Assembly (NCBI RefSeq): GCF_000737335.2 | Contig: NZ_JMCC02000013.1 | Span: 1 to 64,000 of the forward strand | From: Enhygromyxa salina | GTDB taxonomy: Bacteria > Myxococcota_A > Polyangia > Nannocystales > Nannocystaceae | Reading direction: 5' to 3' | DNA: 64,000 nucleotides | Shown: positions 8,142-15,440 of the stretch, piece after piece | How positions within the stretch are numbered: position 1 is the stretch's first letter | How the letters are laid out: each line of letters starts with the position of its first letter | Position numbers and translations under genes: made by a program | The notes under the pieces: generated by a model | The model's input: the letters and a program-made list of their open reading frames with translations, nothing else | The model's database searches: none | What the model was told of the DNA's origin: nothing

Positions 8142-9512
8142 CTACAGGGGTTGGTCGGCGCCGGGGTATGCGTTCATCAACGGGATTTCGTCGCCGTCAA
8201 GGTCACATCGGGGGCCGTCGGGCAGTGCATTATAGTAGGAACTCGGCGCATGTGGTCCCATGTCACCCTCGCCAACGTGAAGATCTCCGCCGATGAAATT
8301 AGCAAACCACTTATTTGGGTTCGGGGAGATCGCGTTCATATCCCAGACGTCAGAAATACTGCTGCTGTCGCACTCATCGGGTGTTGCCTTTGCCGAGTAC
8401 AAGATGGACTTATGCACGTCCACACGTCCCCCGTCAGCGCACTGCCGGGCTGCCCCGCTCAGCGCACCAACCGACACAAACACCGCTTCAATTGCCCCAT
8501 CCGACAGCGCCTCGAGTCCGGCGTGCGCACCAAGTACTGTGGTGCTCCACAAGGTCACCCGCGCATCCCCATCAGCACGAACGCCAGCCCCGTCGAGGCC
8601 GACGATCACGCATTTATCAAAGTTAATTCGACTATCATCGGACGCGATGGCCGCCGATTTTGCCTCATTCTCGCCAAGCGCGGCACGAAACAACTTTATA
8701 CCTGAGACGTCAGCACGTCCATTGTCCGATGCAGCCAGCGGAGGAAGGGGTGACGTCGTCGTCCACTCAGGCATCCCCCCGGGCATATCCCCCACAATAA
8801 TCACATGTTTGCCTTCCACCTGCACCTGTTCACCTTCGACCGATGATTCCACCTTGATCAATGTGGTCTTGTCGATGGCAGCGGCGCTCACCGCATCCGC
8901 AATGGTCGTATACTGTCCGCCGTCGGCGTTTACGACAACCTCCGTGTGGAATAGCACGCACCCCACAGGACCAACAAAATGCTCTCCGCTCCGACACTCC
9001 TCTGGACAAGAGATCACGTCATCCCCATCCCCATCCCCATCCCCATCCCCATCCCCATCACCCTCCCCATCACCATCTCCATCTCCATCACCATCTCCAT
9101 CACCATCACCATCACCATCGCCATCTCCATCTTCATCTCCATCTTCATCTCCATCTCCATCTCCATCTCCATCTCCATTCCCATCCGACCCACTCTCCCC
9201 CCCAACCGGAACACAATCCGAATCCTCCCTCACCGACGCCCCACCCCCGCAAGGGCTATAGCACTCATCGAGTTCCGGCCGCTCGGCCACGCACCCGTAG
9301 GGCACCGCCGCCCCACACGGTTCGCTCTCCCGCGAACAAAAGTTCCGCTCCCCCCCAAACCGCTCCTCACAAGTCTTGTCTCCCTCAGCCAGCCAGCAGT
9401 GCGCCGAGTTGCCCGTCTCAAACGGGCCACAAGCCCCAAGCCCAACCCCGAGCCCAACAACCAGCGCCATCAACCCGTATGCAACAACCTTCGTGTTCGT
9501 CTTCGTGTTCAT
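8142..9512 (-). CDS. Beta-helix surface lipoprotein with long Gly-Asp linker (cassette A, copy 3)
   Basis: Start at 9512 (MNTKTNTKVVAYGLMALVVG, lipobox LGAC), one base after the upstream stop. The 456-aa protein has the Cys-rich N-terminal domain (SAHCWLAEGDKTCEERFGG, CSRESEPCGAAVPYGCVAE) and the longest linker of the family (about 28 Gly-Asp dipeptides with two Glu-Asp interruptions). The beta-helix-like C-terminal domain (VQVEGKHVIIVG, INFDKCVIVGLDGAGV, ARVTLWSTTVLG) ends LMNAYPGADQPL. The upstream-extended reading frame to 9662 is not used because the lipoprotein signal begins at 9512. It probably sits on the outer membrane. Confidence 0.82.
   Translation of the reverse strand: MNTKTNTKVVAYGLMALVVGLGVGLGACGPFETGNSAHCWLAEGDKTCEERFGGERNFCSRESEPCGAAVPYGCVAERPELDECYSPCGGGASVREDSDCVPVGGESGSDGNGDGDGDGDGDEDGDEDGDGDGDGDGDGDGDGDGDGDGEGDGDGDGDGDGDGDDVISCPEECRSGEHFVGPVGCVLFHTEVVVNADGGQYTTIADAVSAAAIDKTTLIKVESSVEGEQVQVEGKHVIIVGDMPGGMPEWTTTSPLPPLAASDNGRADVSGIKLFRAALGENEAKSAAIASDDSRINFDKCVIVGLDGAGVRADGDARVTLWSTTVLGAHAGLEALSDGAIEAVFVSVGALSGAARQCADGGRVDVHKSILYSAKATPDECDSSSISDVWDMNAISPNPNKWFANFIGGDLHVGEGDMGPHAPSSYYNALPDGPRCDLDGDEIPLMNAYPGADQPL
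9019..9186 (-). repeat. Hexanucleotide repeat encoding about 28 Gly-Asp units
   Basis: About 168 bp of CCCATC, TCCATC and ACCATC units on the plus strand encode the Gly-Asp linker. The 5' and 3' parts are homogeneous for different variants, consistent with more than one expansion event. The plus strand reads as Ser-Pro repeats, but this is a shadow. Confidence 0.9.
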
Positions 9513-9513
9513 C

Positions 9514-10323
9514 TCAGAATCTCCCTGTGATCCAGAACCCCGCGTGGCTCGCGGAGACATCAGCCGAAACATGGACATCAGCCCTCCCCTTGCGGCGCGC
9601 CCGCAGCACTTGCGTATCCAAAACCACCGCCGCGACACCCAGCAGCGCACCCACGCCCCCAACGATCACGACCGGCCCCCCAACCCTCAAGTAGGTCCAA
9701 TCGATCGTCTCAGACGAAACTTCACCTTGCGACGGCAGCAGCGATAGCACCAGCACGCCTGCCCCAATCGAGGCGGCCGCGCCCACGATCGCCCCACTCA
9801 TCCCCGCAATCCCCAGCGGCCCAAGGTCCAACCCTCTGCGTCGGCGCGGCTCCTCCGGCTCCACCGGCACAACCTCCGGCTCCGGCACAACCTCCGGCGC
9901 CGGAACCCGCCCCAGCGCCGCCTCCAGCTTCCCCACCGCGAGCTCGACCACCTGCGCCTCGCTGCACGTCTCGCACGGCTCCGCGTCCACAACAACCTCA
10001 CGCTCCCCATCCACGACCACCTCCACGGTGATCGCATAGAGCCGCAGCTCGGCGTTCGGCATCTCGATCCGCACCGCGATCATCGCGTCGAGAAAGTCAT
10101 CAACCACCACAGCCCCCGCCTGCTGCAGCCCCTCTCGCAGCTGCACATCCAGCGCGCCAGCAAGCCGCTCCCCCAGCGCAACCTCGAGCGCGCCAACGTC
10201 CACAACCAGCGCAACCTGCTTGTCCAGCTGCTCCGGCGGCGCCGCAGCGCGAGCTCGCGTCCCCACACCAAGCACCAGCATCGCGGCAAAGACAGCCACC
10301 GCGCAGGACATGCGACATTTCAT
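9514..10323 (-). CDS. Secreted/membrane protein with CxxC domain, ending FWITGRF (cassette A)
   Basis: I use the ATG at 10323, which overlaps the upstream stop as ATGA, exactly as in the cassette B counterpart; an ATG at 10341 is possible. The 269-aa protein has a signal peptide (CAVAVFAAMLVLGVGTRARA) and a ~120-aa alpha/beta domain (VALVVDVGALEVALGERLAG onward) with a PCETC motif. A Pro/Glu linker and two hydrophobic helices (GIAGMSGAIVGAAASIGAGV; VVIVGGVGALLGVAAVVLDT) precede the C-terminal strands ending HAGFWITGRF. It is the full-length relative of the 136-aa proteins downstream. Function unknown; likely envelope-located. Confidence 0.75.
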   Translation of the reverse strand: MKCRMSCAVAVFAAMLVLGVGTRARAAAPPEQLDKQVALVVDVGALEVALGERLAGALDVQLREGLQQAGAVVVDDFLDAMIAVRIEMPNAELRLYAITVEVVVDGEREVVVDAEPCETCSEAQVVELAVGKLEAALGRVPAPEVVPEPEVVPVEPEEPRRRRGLDLGPLGIAGMSGAIVGAAASIGAGVLVLSLLPSQGEVSSETIDWTYLRVGGPVVIVGGVGALLGVAAVVLDTQVLRARRKGRADVHVSADVSASHAGFWITGRF

Positions 10324-11453
10324 TTTTGAGCGAATGTGCATCGTTTTCTCAATGTGACGATCTTCGGATGATTGCTGCCCTTCCCAACCTCCACGCACTC
10401 ACCAGGCCGCCCCAGCTCGAACAGCGCCACCATCCGCGCAGCCTGGGGCTCAACCTTGTCCGCCTTGGCCCAGCACTTGGTCTTGGCGGTCAGCGTCAAG
10501 ACCTCCCTCCACTGCCCGGCGGTCGAGGCTTGCGTGGTCCGCAGGCGAGCTTCGGCGCACTGCTTGGTCTCGTGCGCGAGCGGCTTGCGGCGCCGCGGAG
10601 CTGGCTCCGGCGGTGCTGCTTCCGGCTCGGGCTCGGGCTCGGGCTCGTCAACGACGGGCGCGTCCACGCGAATCTCCTCGAGGTCATCGTTTGGCTGGAT
10701 CCCCGCTGGCAAGTCCGGCGGCGGCGGTGCTTCACCAACAGCCACCTGCTCGCCAGCAGCAACGAGCGGCTCATCGGCAGCAGCCGCCGGTTCTCCCCGC
10801 CCCGCAACCCATCCAAGCGCGAGCACCAACCCCAGCACCACCGCCCCGGCGACCACCCGCCACCCCTTCCGATCCGGCGCACCCGCGAGCGGCTCCGGGC
10901 CCGACACCTCGGCCGAGCGCTCGTGCTCGCGCGCGACGAGGGGCGCCCCGACTTCGTGGGTCGGCAACTCGATCTTGGCAGTCGGAGGTTCAACATCAAT
11001 CGGCTCGGGGCTCGCTGCGCCGTAGACCAGCGTTGGCATCCATTCGAGCACACCCACGCGCGCGACTGGGACCCCGTCGTCGTCACTGCCCTCGTCCAAC
11101 CCGCTCGGCGGCGGGCCCCAGCCCTCGACGCCCAGCTGATCCGCGGCGGCTTCGGCAGTCGCAACCGAGCTCATCCGCAGCGACGACTGCGAAGCTTCAG
11201 GCCCCAGCGCCGGCATCGCCACCGCCTCGTCCGCGGCGCCACAGCTGCCAACCACCAAGGTCGCGCTCCGACACGTGATCATCCCCGCCGGGGTCCCGGC
11301 GTCGCCAAAGTGAGCGAATCGCTCGAGGTTGACCTTGAAGACCCGCGGCGTGCTTGGCCCCGTACCGGCCCGCTTCCTGCTGGCGACCAGCTTTCGCATG
11401 TCGTCAATTTGTTCATGCGTGTACGGCCGCGTCGATTCATCGGCGTCATCCAT
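10320..11453 (-). CDS. Single-pass membrane protein with Cys-containing helical C-terminus, divergent to kinase (cassette A)
   Basis: The start at 11453 (MDDADESTRPYTHEQIDDM) aligns with the paralog's MHDTDADEDLDEPTQPFTHAQ; longer versions run into the kinase gene. The 377-aa protein has a conserved N-terminal helix (YTHEQIDDMRKLV), a motif F-G-D-A-G-T-P-A-G-M-I shared with the paralog, a variable linker and one membrane helix (VVAGAVVLGLVLALGWVAG). A Pro/Glu linker leads to a ~80-aa C-terminal helical domain (QCAEARLRTTQASTAGQW, KTKCWAKA, ARMVALFELGRPGECVEVGKG, CTFAQK). It is the first gene of the cassette A operon and diverges from the kinase, so it may be a kinase partner or substrate (inference). 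Confidence 0.75.
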   Translation of the reverse strand: MDDADESTRPYTHEQIDDMRKLVASRKRAGTGPSTPRVFKVNLERFAHFGDAGTPAGMITCRSATLVVGSCGAADEAVAMPALGPEASQSSLRMSSVATAEAAADQLGVEGWGPPPSGLDEGSDDDGVPVARVGVLEWMPTLVYGAASPEPIDVEPPTAKIELPTHEVGAPLVAREHERSAEVSGPEPLAGAPDRKGWRVVAGAVVLGLVLALGWVAGRGEPAAAADEPLVAAGEQVAVGEAPPPPDLPAGIQPNDDLEEIRVDAPVVDEPEPEPEPEAAPPEPAPRRRKPLAHETKQCAEARLRTTQASTAGQWREVLTLTAKTKCWAKADKVEPQAARMVALFELGRPGECVEVGKGSNHPKIVTLRKRCTFAQK

Positions 11454-11591
11454 ACGGAGCGATGCAAGGGGCTGCGGCATGCGAAGAGGGCGTACAAGAC
11501 CAACAGTCGTCGGCCGAAGCGCAGCGTTCACCGCGAACATGAACGTTTCAGCGCTGGGCACGACTGTGCTCCCAACGGGCAAGCCCTGCGC
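11454..11591. promoter_or_regulatory. Divergent promoter region, kinase cassette A
   Basis: The 138-bp gap between the divergently transcribed TM-protein and kinase genes must hold both promoters. I cannot assign -35/-10 boxes. A palindromic AACGTT in tgaacgtttcagc (about 11540-11552) resembles tgacgtttgcagc at 17232-17244 in the matching gap of cassette B. This makes it the only shared motif I can see. Confidence 0.4.
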
Positions 11592-13337
11592 ATGACTGAA
11601 CAGTACAGAACTCTGGGCGAGTACACCCTGCGTCGACAGATCGGCTCCGGGGGAATGGCCGAGGTGTGGATGGCCGATCGCGTGCGGATGGGCGCACGCA
11701 AGACCGTGGCGATCAAGCTGCTCAATCCAGCGTCGCGCGACAAGCAAGACTATCGGCGCATGTTCCTGGCTGAGGCCCAGATGTCGATGAGCCTTGGCCA
11801 TTCGTCAATCGTGAACGTGTTCGACGTCAACGAGTGCGACGGCGAGTGCTTCATCGCAATGGAGTGGGTCGACGGCCTCAACCTCGCGCAGCTCAACGCG
11901 ACGCTGTGGGAGCGCGGCGAGGGGCTGCCGCTCCATGTCGGGGTCTACATCGTGACCGGGGTCCTGCGCGCCCTCGACCACGCGCACAACTTACAGACTC
12001 CAGAAGGCGCGTCAATCGTCCACCGTGACGTGTCGCCACAAAACGTGATGCTGTCGGTCGCCGGCGAGGTCAAGCTGATGGACTTTGGCGTGGCACGGTT
12101 CTCGAGCGAAGAGACCGCCGGGGTCCACGTCAAGGGCAAGCTGCGCTACATGCCGCCCGAACAGCTGCAAGGCAACTCGCGTGATCCCACCGTTGACCTA
12201 TTCGCGGTGGGTGCCCTGCTGTATGAGCTGATCGAGCGCAGGCGGTTTCGAAACACCGACGACGACGTCGAGATGCTCGCAATGATCCTGGGCGGTCAGA
12301 CCCCCACGCTGTCACACCGAGAGCGCGTGCCGCCGCCGATCCTGCAAGTGCTAGACGGCCTGTTGGCGCCGAACGCCCGCCAGCGGATCGGCAGCGCTCG
12401 GGCGGCCCTGCGCATGTTGACGCAGTGGAGTGGCTACCAAAACGCGGCGATCGAGCTCGAAGACTATGTGGTCCGCTACCGGGACCTGTGCTCGACCACG
12501 GACTTCATCGCCAGCGACAGCCGACGCGCCGCCGCGGGACCGATCCGCCAAGGCACAGGCTCGAGCGCTGTGCACAGCCGCAGGGTGTCGTCCAACTCGT
12601 CGACCTCTGCAACCTTCGCGCAGCTGGGCGGCGACGCAGTGGACAGCACCGGCGTCAGCTCGCTGCGCCGAAGCTCCCCGCGCAGCCGCTTCAACACAAT
12701 CGCCGCCCCGGCCATCGCGGGGTTCGGCCTGCTGGTGGGATGCTCGAGCATGATGGTCGCCGTCCACGACGCCACGCGTCCGGGTGAGACGGGCGACGCG
12801 AGCAACTCGGAGTTCTGGGCCGAGCTCGCCGCTGCGACGCACGTCGAGAATGTCGAGAATGTCGAGCTTGTCGCAGCGAAGCAGGACGACATCGAGCTCG
12901 AGCCGCCGACCGTCGCGGCCCCAGAACACCACCCAGAGCCACAGCCACAACCCGAACCCGAGCCTGATCTCGAATTAGGGCCCGAGCCTGAGCTCGAACC
13001 CGATCTTCAACTCGAGCCCGAGGTCGAGCCTGAGCCTGAGCCTGAGCAGGTCGAGGATCCGCCACCCGATACGCCCGAGCCCAAGCAAAAAGAAAAAGTG
13101 AAGGTCAGCTTCGCGGCCGGCAATTTTCGCTCGCTCTACATCAAGGTCGGTGGCCGTCAGCTCACGCTCCAGCCCTTCAAGACGGTCCACATCCCGGTCG
13201 GCAATCACACCATTCAGATCCGTCAAATGTCGGCGAAAACGTGGCAGCGAATCGGACGAGCAAAGTTCGAGGCGGGCAAGACCTACGAGGTGCTCATGGC
13301 GCCGCCCGGCAGCTTCACCGTCACCGAGCTGCGCTGA
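11592..13337 (+). CDS. Transmembrane Ser/Thr protein kinase with C-terminal PEGA-like domain (cassette A)
   Basis: A 581-aa myxobacterial-type Hanks kinase. Glycine loop IGSGGMAEV (17-25), Lys42 in VAIKLL, HRDVSPQNVM (144-153), DFGVARF (164-170) and MPPEQLQG in the activation segment are all present, so it should be active. The catalytic loop has Ser where most kinases have Lys (HRDVSPQN), common in this lineage. A membrane helix (~369-391) separates the cytoplasmic kinase from a Glu-Pro-rich spacer and a C-terminal ~80-aa beta domain (VSFAAGNFRSLYIKVGGRQL, VGNHTIQIRQMSAKTW) resembling PEGA. The start at 11592 directly precedes the kinase domain; a 422-codon upstream extension lies antisense to the neighbour. 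It likely senses an envelope signal with products of the divergent operon. Confidence 0.92.
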   Translation: MTEQYRTLGEYTLRRQIGSGGMAEVWMADRVRMGARKTVAIKLLNPASRDKQDYRRMFLAEAQMSMSLGHSSIVNVFDVNECDGECFIAMEWVDGLNLAQLNATLWERGEGLPLHVGVYIVTGVLRALDHAHNLQTPEGASIVHRDVSPQNVMLSVAGEVKLMDFGVARFSSEETAGVHVKGKLRYMPPEQLQGNSRDPTVDLFAVGALLYELIERRRFRNTDDDVEMLAMILGGQTPTLSHRERVPPPILQVLDGLLAPNARQRIGSARAALRMLTQWSGYQNAAIELEDYVVRYRDLCSTTDFIASDSRRAAAGPIRQGTGSSAVHSRRVSSNSSTSATFAQLGGDAVDSTGVSSLRRSSPRSRFNTIAAPAIAGFGLLVGCSSMMVAVHDATRPGETGDASNSEFWAELAAATHVENVENVELVAAKQDDIELEPPTVAAPEHHPEPQPQPEPEPDLELGPEPELEPDLQLEPEVEPEPEPEQVEDPPPDTPEPKQKEKVKVSFAAGNFRSLYIKVGGRQLTLQPFKTVHIPVGNHTIQIRQMSAKTWQRIGRAKFEAGKTYEVLMAPPGSFTVTELR

Positions 13338-13350
13338 CGCACCCGTCGAT

Positions 13351-13761
13351 ATGTCGATCGCAACCCTACTCATCCTGTGCACGGGCCTCGTGGCCATGTC
13401 GGCGTCGCTCGGGGTCGCCTGGTGGCTCTGGACGTATGATCCTCCGTGGCCGTGGACAACGGGCCACGCAGCCATCCCCGGGTCGATCCGCGCTCGCGCG
13501 AGTCACCTCGAGGCCCTCGCGCCACTGCCAACTCCCACGCCAGAGGAGGGGGCCAACGAGATGGCCACCACCACTTTCTTCGTCAAGGGCAACACCCCGG
13601 AGAAGACCGAGATCCTGGCCGAGAGGCCCGAATGGATGGCGAAGGAGCGCGATGACGACGCGCCAGTGGCCTACCCGGCGGAGTACGAAGATCAGCTGCA
13701 GACCACACCAAACAAGCGCGCCGGAACCTTCGCGCCGCCGGCGAAGCTTCCGCGATACTGA
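13351..13761 (+). CDS. Short WWLWT-type single-pass membrane protein (cassette A)
   Basis: A 136-aa protein 13 bp after the kinase. It has an N-terminal membrane helix (LLILCTGLVAMSASLGVAWW, followed by LWT) and a proline-rich cytoplasmic or periplasmic tail. The tail motif ATTTFFVKGNTPEKTEILAE matches ARTMFFLKKEPEQTEILSD in the protein after the cassette B kinase, so the motif is likely functional, perhaps a kinase target (it contains Thr residues) or docking site. No known family recognised. Confidence 0.75.
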   Translation: MSIATLLILCTGLVAMSASLGVAWWLWTYDPPWPWTTGHAAIPGSIRARASHLEALAPLPTPTPEEGANEMATTTFFVKGNTPEKTEILAERPEWMAKERDDDAPVAYPAEYEDQLQTTPNKRAGTFAPPAKLPRY

Positions 13762-13778
13762 GCAGCCCCGAACTCGTC

Positions 13779-14099
13779 ATGCGCAGCGTGAGCATCGTCG
13801 TCTTCATGTTCGCGGTGGGCACGATCCTGGCCATCATGGCGATCGTAGGCCTGTTGGTGTGGCGCCGACGGCAGCCCGCGCCCGGCCGCAGCCGACCCGG
13901 GCGCCCAACCGCCGACCGCACTTTGTTCGCCACCACCTACGAGCAGATCGGCGTGGCCCCACCGCAGCCCGATCCCCCCCAAGACGAGCGTACGGCATGC
14001 CTTCCGTATGAGCAGCTGGAGTCCGAGCCCACGCCCTCCGCAGACGCGACCAGCCTCGTCAACATGACGCAGATGCTGTCCGGCCCCAGGCCGGACTAG
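13779..14099 (+). CDS. Short single-pass membrane protein (cassette A)
   Basis: A 106-aa protein with an N-terminal membrane helix (IVVFMFAVGTILAIMAIVGL) followed by RRR and a Pro-rich tail with several Thr/Tyr residues (TLFATTYEQIG, ACLPYEQLE, SLVNMTQMLSG). It follows the preceding gene by 17 bp and is probably co-transcribed with the kinase. There is no counterpart in cassette B. Function unknown. Confidence 0.65.
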   Translation: MRSVSIVVFMFAVGTILAIMAIVGLLVWRRRQPAPGRSRPGRPTADRTLFATTYEQIGVAPPQPDPPQDERTACLPYEQLESEPTPSADATSLVNMTQMLSGPRPD

Positions 14100-14117
14100 C
14101 AGGGTGTGGCTTGACTC

Positions 14118-15035
14118 TTAGAAGCGCAGCGTCCAGCTCAGGGTCGCCTGGCGCCCGCCGCCATGACGGGCGCGGTGGTCGTCGAAGCTCAACACGACCC
14201 CACCGGTGATCACCGCGGCTGCGCCACCCCCCAATGCCGCGGCGCCAGCGAGCAGGTTCGGGTTGTCGTTCGCCTTGCCCGCGGTTGTCACGACCGTAGC
14301 GCCGGCCGCCATCGCGACTGTACCAGCAGCGAGCAGCATGACGCTGGCCCACCGCGGCATGAGCCGACGATCGGCGGGCTGGGGCTGCCCCAGCGCGGCG
14401 CCGCCGATCTGCGTGACCCCGAACGCGAGCTGGCGCGCCTCACCGGCGACACCAAGCTCGACCTGCTCAAGCAGGGGCTCGCCTCGACCCGCGACGTCCG
14501 CTACCCAGACATCGTAGCGACCAAGCAGCAACGGCGGCACCGAGGCGACCTCGCGCTGCTCGATGAAGATCCGGCACGGGGCCTCGCAGCTCACTTCCAG
14601 GGTCGCGTATCCCTGGGCCTCGAGGACGGCAAGCCGCTGCTGGTAGAGCGCGAGCACGCTCGGTCCTAGGCGGTCAGCTGGCAGCTCCGCGCCAAGGCTC
14701 GCACGAATCGCTGTGTCCATGACTTCTGCAGCGAGCTCCGGCCGCCCGGCGATCCGTTGGGCCCGCGCGAGGCTGAGCCGCGCAAACTCCCGCAGCTCGA
14801 GGGTCTCGACGTCGGCGGACAGCTGGGGCGCGAATCCGTCGAACACCGCGATCGCCTCAGTCAGCGCGTCGATCGATTCAACGGGATCCCGATTCGCTCG
14901 CTCAATTGTTGCCGTGAGGTGCTCGACAGCCGCGCCGTACTCGAGCGCTTCGACCACGGGCGCGGGCGGCTGGGCCAACGAAGGGTCCTCCGCGGGGCCT
15001 GCCAAGATTGTCCAGAGTACGAGGGAAGCGACCAT
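14118..15035 (-). CDS. Helical-repeat/PEGA-like envelope protein with C-terminal RF (cassette B)
   Basis: A 305-aa paralog of the two cassette A proteins at 2761-3720 and 3788-4729. It has a signal sequence (MVASLVLWTILAGPAEDPSL) and a helical repeat region with LARAQRIAGRPELAAEVMDT. The PEGA-like domain (ATLEVSCEAPCRIFIEQRE, LLLGRYDVWVADVAG) is followed by two hydrophobic segments and the C-terminus ATLSWTLRF. Its start overlaps the stop of the upstream lipoprotein gene (TGATG). It is the last gene of the cassette B operon and converges on the end of cassette A at 14099. Confidence 0.8.
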   Translation of the reverse strand: MVASLVLWTILAGPAEDPSLAQPPAPVVEALEYGAAVEHLTATIERANRDPVESIDALTEAIAVFDGFAPQLSADVETLELREFARLSLARAQRIAGRPELAAEVMDTAIRASLGAELPADRLGPSVLALYQQRLAVLEAQGYATLEVSCEAPCRIFIEQREVASVPPLLLGRYDVWVADVAGRGEPLLEQVELGVAGEARQLAFGVTQIGGAALGQPQPADRRLMPRWASVMLLAAGTVAMAAGATVVTTAGKANDNPNLLAGAAALGGGAAAVITGGVVLSFDDHRARHGGGRQATLSWTLRF

Positions 15036-15439
15036 CAGTTGTCCGTGCTCCCGTCTTTGACGTCGAGGGTTCGGGCAAGATCGGGCTGCGGTTGAGGCAG
15101 GTCGCTCTCCACCCCGTCGGCCGCGGTGTCACTCTCGCCCTCATCGAGTCCACACTCGGACCGGCCCAGATCCTGCTCGGACACCCCAAGCCCACACGGG
15201 GAGTGGCATTGCGGGTCCGGGAGTTCCTGCACGCAACCATAGGCTGCCACGGCGCCACAGTTGTTCGCGTCAGTCGAGCAATAGGGCCGATCATGGAAGA
15301 TCTCTGCGCAGGTCCTGTCGCCCTCCTGCCACCAGCAGTGCTCCACGGTGATCCGCCCGCAAGCTGGGGCCGCAAGACCCACGCTCGCGCCAAGCACCAG
15401 CGCAGCCAACAATCGAATTCTCTTGATCTGGTCTGACAT
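15035..15439 (-). CDS. Cys-rich lipoprotein, reduced paralog lacking linker and beta-helix (cassette B)
   Basis: A 134-aa lipoprotein (signal ending VGLAAPAC, lipobox APAC) with the same Cys-rich domain as the cassette A lipoproteins: VEHCWWQEGDRTCAEIF, YCSTDANNCGAVAAYGCVQE, CHSPCGLG. It stops shortly after, without the Gly-Asp linker or beta-helix domain; the acidic tail (ESDTAADGVESD) may be the remnant. Either this is the ancestral core and the beta-helix was added later, or it is a truncation. It starts one base after the upstream stop. Confidence 0.78.
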   Translation of the reverse strand: MSDQIKRIRLLAALVLGASVGLAAPACGRITVEHCWWQEGDRTCAEIFHDRPYCSTDANNCGAVAAYGCVQELPDPQCHSPCGLGVSEQDLGRSECGLDEGESDTAADGVESDLPQPQPDLARTLDVKDGSTDN

Positions 15440-15440
15440 C

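Larger units (their letters stand above)
6314..8168 (-). repeat. ~1.72-kb tandem segmental duplication inside cassette A
   Basis: The gene pair short GRF protein + beta-helix lipoprotein (6375 to 4742) is repeated one unit upstream (8099 to 6418). The offset between equivalent positions is 1724 bp. A 131-bp block is identical in both copies (6314-6444 and 8038-8168), covering the 5' end of the GRF gene, the 42-bp spacer and the 3' end of the preceding lipoprotein gene. The coding parts have diverged moderately (about 20 of 136 residues in the GRF protein). Confidence 0.85.

Noticed and set aside
9019..9186. CRISPR or minisatellite origin of the hexamer arrays
   Set aside because: The 6-bp units are in frame and encode Gly-Asp linkers in all three paralogs.
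8293..9261. Plus-strand Ser-Pro repeat protein
   Set aside because: It is the reverse-strand reading of the (Gly-Asp)n repeat; the minus-strand lipoprotein has a lipobox and domain structure.
10326..11591. In-frame upstream extension of the cassette A kinase gene (422 codons)
   Set aside because: It is antisense to the TM protein gene, rich in Arg/Pro with no domain, while the kinase domain begins at 11592 and matches the cassette B kinase start.
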